DNA of 64,000 nucleotides, taken from Arbacia lixula. Taxonomy: Eukaryota > Echinodermata > Echinoidea > Arbacioida > Arbaciidae. The translations under genes and the position numbers were made by a program. Below, piece by piece: positions 47,101 to 59,100 of the stretch (the first letter of the stretch is position 1; each line of letters opens with the position of its first letter). The stretch lies in NCBI GenBank assembly GCA_963669155.1, contig OZ022593.1, forward strand, positions 15,229,758-15,293,757. Reading direction: 5' to 3'. The notes beneath the pieces are model-generated. The model was not told where the DNA came from, searched no databases, and saw nothing but the letters and a program-made list of their open reading frames with translations.

Positions 47101-50100
47101 AAAAAAAATGAAACAAGGACGTCATGTTATGGTTGAGCATTAAGCACGACTCTGCATGCATTGCGGAGCACAAATTTCATTTTTTGTAAAAACAGCTTTG
47201 TTACCTTAAGCTTTATTCAGTGTATAGGAAAGTAAGCCACCATGTTCATTTCATTATCATAACTGTGTCATTACACAGAGGGCCTGAGAGGTGTTTAACA
47301 TGAAGGATGCTATGCATATTGAGTTTGCCTATGACATTGAACACAGGTGTTGCTAATTTAAGGAGTGCTCAGATTTCAAGCAACCACAACTTCTTAATTG
47401 CTCGTCCAACTTTGCTCAAACTTCCACCGATCTGTTTCTTGAAGTTTCTGGCAGAAGAACATAGTTCAACAAAAAGTAGGAATGCAAAAGATTGAATATC
47501 TACTTAACAACAAATCAGATGACCTATTTAAAGAATGAAGGACCTTTATCTATAAATCTGTGATAAACTCCTGATATTTGCAGCGTGTACCTTTTGCAGG
47601 AGACGTGTTGGCAACTTCCTTGTCTCTCTTTGACAGAGAGAATTTGACATCGCCACCACCCGTTACCATGATTTCTCCTTCGTAGGGGAAGGGAGGATGC
47701 AAAATGGGATATGAATGGTGAAGGAAAATGTGTCTATCAAATCATATCAGCGGGGAATCCTTCCCGACAGTCTTCATCCAGACAATGAACACATGCATCA
47801 AATGCAAACTATTTTTCATCTGTCTTATGTTTCACTCAATTTATCCACTTGGTCTGAATATAAAAAAAATCAATGATTACTGATGAATCAAAGCGATAGA
47901 TTTTGTGCAAGTTCATATTGCTATTTCAACAAATGTAAAAAGATTCTTCATCATTTAACTAAATTCATTATTTCATCATTAGAAAAGAAAAATTGGTGAA
48001 GTGCAGTACATCCTAAAACTGGATATGAACCATATCACTCCCACAGGTAATGCTGCAATTGATACAGGACTGTGGCTGTTTGGTACTGATAGCTTTAAAA
48101 CCACATTTCAGTGATGAAATGTACCTTTGTTTCTTGTAAAAGATTAGGATATAAATAAGTGCAGTGCATCTTATAATTTCCTGCTAAAGTGCTCTGTACC
48201 TGTGGAGTTTGGGCTACTAGCAGCCAGCGGCGAGGCTGGCAGAGAGAATCTGATGTCTCCTGAGCTGCACAGAGTGATCTCCCCTTGAACGAGAAATCAA
48301 TATCAATGGTAATAAGACGATCAGGCTATCAAGTCATATTTTCTGCTGCAATTCATGTGATTTACAATTTTTGTTTTAATATTCAAATCTAATGCAACAA
48401 TATGTTCATCATGCATTTTTTTGTTAACCATGTAATTTCTGTTTTGATGCTTACATATCTGAAAATTTTTCACTATTTCATTAATTTGTATGAGCCTAAG
48501 GCATTGAAATAATATATTGTAAACATAACTTATGATTCTATACCTTTTCTTGACAATTTAATGACATTATTTAAAATAATACAGTACAATAATATGTTGA
48601 TTGTATCATATCCTACATTTGAAATAAAAGCTGAGAAAATCTGAGCTCTTGGCAACTAAGGGTTGTGACCCTGAAAATCATCAGTATCTACATGTATATC
48701 TAACTACACTTTATCTCTGCAAACTTTGTAAATCACAATACCATCATGTATTGCTAAGTTACCTGCAGGACTGGACAAATTTGCTGATTTCCCTCGCTGG
48801 TTTGAGATGATTGTTGGTTCTCCAGCTGGCGATACAGTTATCTCTCCTTTGATTTGCATTATTCCAAATGAAAGCATAAAGGCAGCGACCAAAACCAATG
48901 TTTGTTAGAGTTATCGATATATAACTGTTTAACATAGCGTTGCTCACAAACAAATCCTGTGTCAAACCTAATTTTATTAAGCTTTAAGATGCCCAAATGC
49001 ACTGCAACAACCTATCTAAACTGATATCAAACAAGTGAAAAGCATTTAATGTAAATCCAATGACATTAACAGCAGACACCTCACTCAAATCTTAAAAAAA
49101 AAGGTTAGCAGTAGTAGGGGAGAATTTTTATTTTTAAAATTCAAGTATCAATCATTTATTCAGATTTAAGCTGAAACAAAGGTGCTTACATTTATAAACA
49201 CTGTATAATATGTAAAACAAATGATTCATGTCTACACCTTTCATTTACATTTCCATTCATGAGGCATTTCAGTAATGATCTGTCACACATTTTCACAAAA
49301 AATGGAAAGCAATATCCTGCAAGATGTATTTAGACCCTTGAGAAACATCCATTCCTGACTCTTCAAACAACATGTATCTCTCTATTCTATCAAAAATAAA
49401 ACAAACTGTAGTACGATAAACCATACAAAACAGTCCTTTTATATCCAGGCAGTGTTAGGAAAGAGTACATCGATAGACAAAGGAGAAAATGTGAAGTGGT
49501 GCATTTCACTCGGTGCGTTTTATACCAGAGTTTGACACTTCAATGGCTGAAGTTGTCACGCTGCGTTCAACTATTATATCACCACCAGATGAAAGAGTGA
49601 TTTCTCCTTTAATCCATTGGCATGCATGCAAATCAAAAGCAAGAATAATGACATAAAATAATAGTCAATGTTTATCACAATGAAGTTAACATGTTGACTT
49701 CTCTTGCTTAATGATGAGAATGTTTTTACAAAGAAAAGATAATAAGTAATTAATACCTGTTGACCACAGCAGAATACTCCTTTGGTCACATGAACACAAA
49801 AAAATCAATAAACAGTAAAGGGTTAAAAAAAAGTCCCTGTAGCAATGATACATTAAAAGAAACAATGAAATCAATATTGTAGAAAAGTCTGAGTCTTTTC
49901 CGCTTGTTTATGACTGTTGGTATGGCTGAAATCAAAATGGAGCTATGGTATCAACATTATACAACATAAAAGAGGATTCAGAGAGTCTGTATCCAGAATT
50001 GAGATCCTATCTCTCCTCCATGAGCATATCTGAAAGAAAAGCGATGAAAGTGGTAAAACAAAAAATCGGAAGGGTAGATTTTTCTTCTTTATAACGGCGT

Positions 50101-53100
50101 ATCTTAATCACAGAAGATTGGTGTGGGAATCTTATTCCTCAACAGCAACACCTGTCCTTTAGAGAAGACCTGTAAAGCAAAAATGATTAACTCTCTCACT
50201 CCCAATGGCATGGAGATGTGTAGGAATTTTAATGGGTTTCTCAGATTGGTGAGGGCTAGTGAGGTTTAAGAGACTAAGATTCTTACCGGAGTCCAGCTCA
50301 GGAATAGGCACCATGTCCCCGCCCGCGTACACCTTGCTGGTCACCCTCCTGGCCGAGTAGGTCTTAACCGATGTCTTGGAATCCCCCTTATCAAATTCCT
50401 CCTCCTTATACTGCTCCTCCAGCGACGACTCCCCGGTAAACTTGGACATGGGATCCTGGTACTGCTTGGCGATAGAGCTCCCTCGCTTGTTGTTGCGCTC
50501 CAGGGAGTCCTGGCCACGGTAGCTGCTGCGTGTGTTCGTGGAGCGGGAGGAGATGGACTCCTCCTCTGTGATGGGGGTGAGCTCCGCCTCGTAGGCCAGC
50601 TGCTCCCGGTAGGCGGCTGCGGCCATCTCCGCCTCCTGCTCGGCCTGAGAGACAGGCATGTCTTGGAGCATCTCACGGATCTCCATTGCCGTCTGCTCCG
50701 TGAGCAGCTTCCGGTGGCGGAGCGAGTTCGGGTTCTCGTGCGTAATTGTGGTGGTACGCGTCGTTGTGTTGTACTGCGAGCCGCCGCCGCGGTGGTCGAT
50801 TTCGTCGCGGGCTGGCGGTGGGGCGGACTTCGTCATCGTCGTGGTGACAGTGGAGTAATGCTCCTCCTGCATTCCACCGCCTCCTCCTCCTCTTCCTCCC
50901 CAGGGACGGTCCATCCGAGCGGAGACGGACCCATCCATGTGGACGTCGTTCCGCAGGGACCGCGTCCCACCGTTAAGGTTCGAGGTGTCCACTCGCTTGA
51001 CCGTTGTGACTGATCCATTGGCAAAACCATTGCCGATACGGTGACCCCCGTTGGACATCTTGCTTTTGACTGAGCCATCGCTGACGAGCGACGTCATGAT
51101 GACTGCATCCTCCGCTATCTCTAGTGGTATCTCATCAGACAGGAAGTTCATTGTGGCCTCCTGCGTGAAAGGCAATCATAAAAAAATCTTACAGGGTACC
51201 ACTTGGGTATGAATAAATTCTAGGTCCCTTTCTTTATTGATTAATCGTTTGATAGCTAAATGACTCACAATGGATATAAATTGCAAGTCTCTACGTCAGA
51301 GAAAGACTTACAGAAATCGCAACTTTTTCTAAAGTAAGGCCCCAAGTCGGTTGTACACTGATATCTTTAGAAGTCCTCTTCACAAGTTAACAATTCGTTT
51401 TATTTTAGGCAACAACATAAGTTCAATATATTTGTTCACTGACACACACAAGTCCTGTTAGTGCATTTGGCAAAGAAACAAAACACAGTTTTCTGAAGAG
51501 GTGATGTGATGACTATCATTTCATCAAAAAGGCAATATAACTTTGTTCCTTGGATAACAAAAATAAACTTGACTCTGATATGTGACATCCAGAAAATAGA
51601 TCCTACAATAAAATAAAAATAACTAATATAGAATACTCAATATGAAATTGCCACTCAAAGGTGATATCAGTTATTCTAACTTGTTTGATACAATATTGAC
51701 ATAATTCATGCATTTTCATTGCATGTTATACAAGTATGAAAATCAGTTGAATAAAGATGGATATCTTAAGCACAACTGCATTATATAATCATTATTTTAG
51801 CTGAAAAAATACATGTAAGTACGTTAAAGTAAATTTCTCAAAATAGCGTTCAACACATCGCAATAACCATGATTCCTACCTGTGCTTCATAATCCTTGAC
51901 AGTTCCTCCTAGCAACGAGATGCTATCTGGCCAGTCATCTGGTTGGCTGGTGTCAGCATCCAGCCACAGAGGATTGGATCTGGAATACAGTCAGGGAGGC
52001 AATATAACAATTCAATTATCAGTATGAATTCTTTGGATTAACAATGGTAGTTTCTTCATAAACATTTGGTTTTTTTCTCTTTGTCTACTTAAATGTCTTT
52101 TCATGTTCTTTTAGTTTTCTTGTTTACTTCTTCTTCTTCTCTCTTCCATCCTTTTCTTCCTCTTCTTGTTCATATATACTTCCTCCTTCCTCTTTTTCTG
52201 CAAAGCCTCCTTCTCTTCTTCTCTGCTCCAACTATTCTACTTCTCATTTGTTTTTGTGTTGTTTGTCTTCTTCCCCTGTCTTCTTTTTGTACTCCCCCAT
52301 CTTTCTCCTTCATCATCATTTCAATAGCTTTAACCAATGTTACACAAGATACCTCTAAATCCATAACAATCCAATAGAGGTACAATGACACCTGGATATA
52401 AAGGCCGCTCAGGGGAGACAAGGAATGTGGTCTTTACAAGTAGTCTTTATGTACAGGTTATTTTAATACATGTTTCAACAAGGAACACTGATCTAGGGAT
52501 ACAACCAATGTGGTCCTTATAGGCAAGTGGTCTTTCTTTACAAAAGGTTGCTACAGCAGGTGTCACCGTAACTAGACAGTGGACCCAAAGAGTTAACCTG
52601 ATCTTTACTGAGCCTCCGTTTAGGGGGGGGGGGGGGGGGGGCTGGCAATTCTCCACTCAGATACAGACCAGCATGACTCTTGCATAATCTGCTGCACAGA
52701 CAATAGACAAGAGGCTATGAATAAGCTTCAAAATCATTATGGGGGTACAATTAAGCCATAACCCGGTAAAATATTGACATCCTATCTGGACAAGGGTTCA
52801 CGAGGCCTGAAAATCTAATCGTGGCCCCAAAGTGAACATTGCATATTTTCTCACCCCTGATAGCTGGCACTGACAGCCTTCTCCTTAGCCAAGAGATCAT
52901 CGTGGGCCTTCCCAAGTGTCACTCCTCCTCCTTGCATCTTACGCAACAATCTGAAAATTAAAAAAAAAAACATCTTAAGGATATGCGTATTCAGTTTCAA
53001 TATAATCTTTGATTTACTGTAACTCGCTGTAGTAATAAGATTGATATATCAATCTGTATAAGCAAAGGTAAATAAGACTGTGGAACCTAAACCTGCATGT

Positions 53101-56100
53101 ACTCCTTGCCAGGCAGTGACACTATCAACCAGGCTAATCACTTAGCTTATGATGATTTTAAAATGATCTATTTTTTGTACCATTCAGAATGCTTTCTTAC
53201 AGAACATATCTAGTATCAAATGTTCTTTGAATGTTTCCATGGTGAGAGCGTACAAATAAATAATTTTCCATTGTGATTGATTACAATTTTGGTAATACCC
53301 CATACAAGTTTCCTTGATTGGGTGAAGGACAAATAGATTTGAATTCAATTGAATTGAAATACTATTTAAGAGTAGAACTTTTGGTGAAAAATATGCAGAT
53401 GAGCGAGCTGAAATCTAATCAAGTAGAAAACAAAAGGAATATACGAAGCAATAGTTTGTTTTAGCTCACCGTCTGCGGAGACAGCACAGGATGATGCAGA
53501 AAATGAGAGCGCCAAGGAACAGAAGGATGCCAAATGCCAGGAGGGCCGCTTCCAGTATCCCTAAACCTCCGATACCACCTCCTCCAAACAAGGGCTAAGG
53601 GGATTGAATAGGTAGTGTTGAGACTGGTTTTAGCACTGAATTTAGAACTCTAATAGTTATTGAAATGGGGTCACTTCCAGTATAGCCAACCTACAAATAT
53701 ATCAGCTCCTCTAAACAAGTGCTAGGAGGAGGAACATAGTATCAAGACTGATATTAGCACTGAATTTAGAGTTCCAGTACTTATTTTCATTTTGCTTCTT
53801 TGGGGCACTTTCAATGTACCTAAATCTCCATGGGTAAGAAGAGTAATGTTGGGATTGATATTTACAATGAATTCAAGAGTCCTGAAATGGTAAATCTATG
53901 ATGTTTGTATCATAGTAATTACAAAATCTTAAATACCAAATGAATCGAAATTTGAATTCATTACTTTCACATTTTATAATCTACTTACATAGACCTCCAC
54001 CACATCTAGATCGTCCAGTAGTACCTCAATACTGGCCGCATGCTGATCAATTAGCCTGAAAAAAAAAATGAATAAGATGAAAAAATATTAATGCACACGA
54101 TTATTTGAGTATAAACATACATGCAGTTTACAAGACACCTACATTATGGAATAAATAGCCACTAGATATAAGGAAGGCCCCATAAGTAGAAAACTTTTAA
54201 ATCAAGACTACACTACACTTGTTCTTGTAGTATGTATACCACATTTCTGAGCTCTTGCAGCATAGTAGAATATGTATCCATATAGTTATTGCACTTAACA
54301 AGTGAATATATTATTATTACTATAGGAGACTGAAGCTTCCTGAACATGCACAGTTACATCCTGAACTGACCTGTCATATCATGGGAGCCCCTTCATAGAC
54401 ATGCAAAAAGGGGAGACCCAGTACAGGTGACTTTACAAGAATTGTACCTGCTATGCACAGCAGGACTATGCATTTGATAAATAAAAATAATAATAATATT
54501 CAATTCTTAGAGATGCATAATACCATTCAAATAGTCTCTATGCGTGTGAAAGTAAAAATTGATTATGTGCGAATTTGAAAATAACTAATACTGTAATTAT
54601 CAAACAGATGCGTCTTTAGTCTTGATTTGAATTGATCGAAGTCTGTCAATGATCTAATGCCTTGGGGGAGGTTATTCCATAATTTGGGTGCCGTATTTGC
54701 AAAAGCTCTATCACCGAATGTCTTAGATTTTACACGAATTTCAGAGAGAAGATTTTTTGATTGAGAACGAAGATTACGAGTAGGCTGGTATGGTTTGATG
54801 AGTTCAGTAAGATAGACAGGAGCATTTCCACATAAGCATTTGAATACAAGAGTGAGGATTTTAAACTGAACACGAGCCCTTATCATGCTTATCGGTAGCC
54901 AGTGGAGACTACATAGGATCGGAGTTATATGTTCAAATTTCCTTTTTCGCGTTTCGAGCCTTGCCGCTGAATTCTGTACACATTGGAGCTTATTTAGTTG
55001 AGTCTCAGAGATTCCCAGAAACAGACCATTATTGAAATCTCAGTAACAAAAAATGACAACTTACGCTGTGACAACATCTGCATCCAGCACCTCTCCTGTA
55101 GTTGCGTTGACGACATGAATCAACACTTCTGTTTGGTCAACAACAATATCTCCATTGTCATCACGATGCGATGTGATATCATCTATGTAGACAATCCCAC
55201 CCGTGATGTTCTGCAATACTCTATAGAGGGACATCAATGGAGAGCAGTAAAAGTTCAATATTTGTACATTCAAATACAAACAGTCATCCATCTCATATGC
55301 ACTAGAGGTGTATGTAATATAAAGACGTATTCAAAAACAATTAATCCAACACTAAAGAGTACATGTATATACTTCTTGTAATTATCCTACACACTAAGAT
55401 TTATGAAATATTTCATCATTGATTGTTTTTGATGACATCAAATCATGAAGTTGACTGTGGATACATTTTTTGTTGAGAATTCAGACATAATTAAAGGATC
55501 CAGGGAAATAAACAGCCTTTCTATATTTGAACTTAACAATTAAATTTAACAAGTTCTCTATTAATCAAGTTCAAGTTTCATAACACAAACTTGATACAAA
55601 CACGTAATCCCAAGAGTATGAAACAGACTGTGAAATATGTTTTTTTTTAAAAATAAATCACATCGTAAATAGGATGAAACTACTGATCCACTTAATATAG
55701 AGAAATATTTGTATGTTGTCTCAAACAAAATTTTGTTTTTATTCACTATTTTAGACAAAACAAATAAATCATCTTATACTTGTCCATTAAGAATAACAAA
55801 ATTCTTACTCAATCAAGATGTCTCGGTTGTCCCTGACAACCTGGATTCCAGCGTCGACAACCACGACCACACGCTGGTTATTGTTCAAGACACAAAGCTG
55901 CATACCAGGAAAAAAAGATAAAGGAAATATGTACAGGAATATAAAAATGATTATGTACTGTCATTGAAGATTATTAACAAGTACATCATTGCCATGATTC
56001 TTATAAATTTGGATCAGTACCAATATCAACATGATAATAATACCATCATCATCACCATCATCACCATCATCACCACCAACACCACCACCATCATCACCAC

Positions 56101-59100
56101 CACCATCATCACCACCAACACCATCACCATCATATCACCACCAACACCACCACCATCACCGTCATCACCACCATCAACACCACCACCATCATCACCACCA
56201 CCATCACCGCCATCACCACCATCATCACCACCACCACCATCATCACCACCACCACCATCATCACCACCACCACCATCATCACCACCACCACCATCAATAC
56301 CAACACCACCACCATCACCGTCATCACCACCATCAACACCACCACCATCATCACCACCACCATCACCGCCATCACCACCATCATCACCACCACCACCATC
56401 ATCACCACCACCACCATCATCACCACCACCACCATCATCACCACCACCACCATCATCACCACCACCACCATCATCACCACTACCACCACTATCTTCACCC
56501 CAACCCCATGTCACTCACCCTGATGGTGATAACGTTGCTCTCGCCTGTGGCCTCATCCCTAGCCAACACCACCAGATCAAAGTACCCGCCCAGGTACGAC
56601 TGACTCAGCTCCTGATTGGTCGTCACCTGCCCTGTTACCGGGTTAACCAAGAAGGCGGTGCTTGCATCCAGCCGCTCTCCATCCTGGTTGACAAATACGG
56701 CTGCCTGCAGGGTGTAGGTAATGTCCAAGCTGTTACCGGTGCTGCCGGTACTGGTACCAAAGAGGGAGATAGACACGGCCTGCTGCCCAATCCGGATGTC
56801 AAATGGAATGCCTGCATTGGTGAAAGGAATAGTAGCATTATCATTATTTATGATTATTTATTTGATCATAAATGGAGAAAGAAATAATATCATTATTCAA
56901 TTCGTATAATCTATTTGACAATAAATGGTGAAAGGAATTATATCATTATCATTATTTATTTGATCATAAAAATAGCATCACATACAACATTGGAACAAAG
57001 GAAAGCATGTTATAACAAAACAAAGGACACAATACAATAGAATACAAATGACAAAATGAAAGACAGAAATGGCAGAGTGTGGGGGTCAGGGTCCACAAAT
57101 GCAAAAAGTAATTCACAGTTGTTCTCAGGTTATGTGAACCCAAATATGACATATGAGGGCGATTTCACCTGGACATTTGAGGCAAAATGACACATTTATG
57201 CACAATGGTGGTTCCACTTTATACTCTTAAGAATCTCTTTGGTTAAAAACTGTGGAGATATAATCAAAATTAAAGGAAAACCAGATAAAGAAAACAAGCA
57301 AAACTTACAAGCAGATACGACTGTTAACGGCTCATTTAGTGTGATTCGGACTTCCTTCAGCGAGAAATTATCTAAGACGTTGTACGGTCCAGTGCCATTG
57401 TAGGTCGGACTGTTGGTTGCTAGCACAAGAACCGTGTGGGTGCCTACAATATCGGAGCTTGCGGTTGAGTTGATTGTTATCTTTCCTGTCGTAGAGTTGA
57501 TTATGAAGAGACCAGCACCTCCGCTGCTTTCTGTAATTGACCATTCAAGACATGATTAAACGTTTACATGCCACTTTTTGATTATTTCACAATCATTCCA
57601 CGCAAATTGCATAGAGCAGCGTTTTATCTGGAACACAAAGGATTAAAATAGGAATATGACTTTAAACTAACATACTGTAATCATAATTCTTGCAAACATA
57701 GGCTAGTCTCTTTTTCTTCTCTCAAGATTGCTGAAGGGGAGAATGAATAGGCCATGTGTCTAAACAATATTGAGGTTACAGCTTTGCACTAGGAAGAAAA
57801 TGACTTTATTAACAGGTCGGAACTTAGGTCACACATAGGCCAAAATCATTTAAATCAAGCAAAACATGTACTACTTACTATGTACTGGAAGAGAACAGAC
57901 AGAATAAAGCAATATAAGTGAAGTTACATTCTGTTTTATTGTTTATTGTTTAGAAAGTAAGCACAAATATTTCAGTTTCACATATTTCAAATAGAAACAA
58001 AGATAAGGAAAATGGATATTGCCTAAACAGAGCTAGTTTCCTTTCTCTTTCATGATTAATAATATTTTTTTCTCAAGGAGCCTACTAATAACCAGGATCT
58101 AATGCTCATTTTATAAAAACATAAAATGGCAATATACATTTTCACTTTGTTCACCCGTTGATTCATAGATTATGGCATTTCCATTCCCATAGGCTAATGA
58201 AGGAATATACTTGCCAACAATATGATAGTAGATATCTGCGTAGGGTCCAGTATCCAAGTCAATAGCTGGGGTGATGTAGCCAAGCACGTCACTAATGTTG
58301 GTGCTTCCAAATATGTTGAGCAGCATCAGGTCAGGAATGGTGTTGCCCTGGTTACCAGACAAAGTTGAGAGGCCATTGTTAATAGTTACACCCAAGTTCA
58401 AAGATATACATGTATGGAGAGAAAGAGAGAGGAGGAGATAATGCGAAAAAGAATGAGAAAGGGATAATGTGAGAAAGAATGAGAGTAAGAGAAAGAAAAA
58501 AAGGGGGGGGTAGAAATGAGGGGAGAAAAATGAGAGAGGGAGAGAGACAGACAGACAGAGAGAGAGGGGGAGATAGAAAAATAGAGAAAGAGCAAAAGAG
58601 AGAGAGAGAGAGAGCAAGAGAGAGATGGAGAGATAAAGACAAAAAAGAAGGATAGAGAAGAGGATAAATGAATACATCACATGTCAAAGAAATAGAAACT
58701 TTTCTCAAATGTGATCTCTCTCTGATTGTACTCACATCCGGTCTTTCAAAGAAGGGGTCGTTATCATTGGCATCCAGTACTCTGATCACAAAGAGCTGCT
58801 TGGTTGATAGAGCCGGGCTGCCTCGGTCAGTAGCGACAATTGTTAGCTGGAAACAAAGAGAGGAAAAGTTTGTCATTATTATTTGCAAGATCTCATAAGA
58901 AACAATAAGGGGAAACAGTGAAAATTACTTGAGTCATTTCCAAGAACGAGATAGAAAGAAACAACAGAGACGAAGAATATGATCTGCTGGTGTCATAACA
59001 TTTCAACTCGCCTTCGTACTTTGCAACGCCCCCCCCCCTCAATTAATAAATGTTTTTAGTGGAAATTGAACCAATACTGTAATGATGGCATCACACATAG

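Noticed and set aside
49757-49779. Possible 23-nt micro-exon AAAG|GAG...CAACAG|GTATTA
   Set aside because: The length is not divisible by three and would break the otherwise uniform phase-1 array. No motif.
50658-51078. Plus- and minus-strand ORFs overlapping the long cadherin tail exon
   Set aside because: Shadows of the 50287-51160 exon in other frames, with no independent signal.
55964-56887. Open frames of 122-307 codons on both strands
   Set aside because: Translations of the ATC/ACC trinucleotide array. The only real coding part is the minus-strand cadherin exon 56519-56811.
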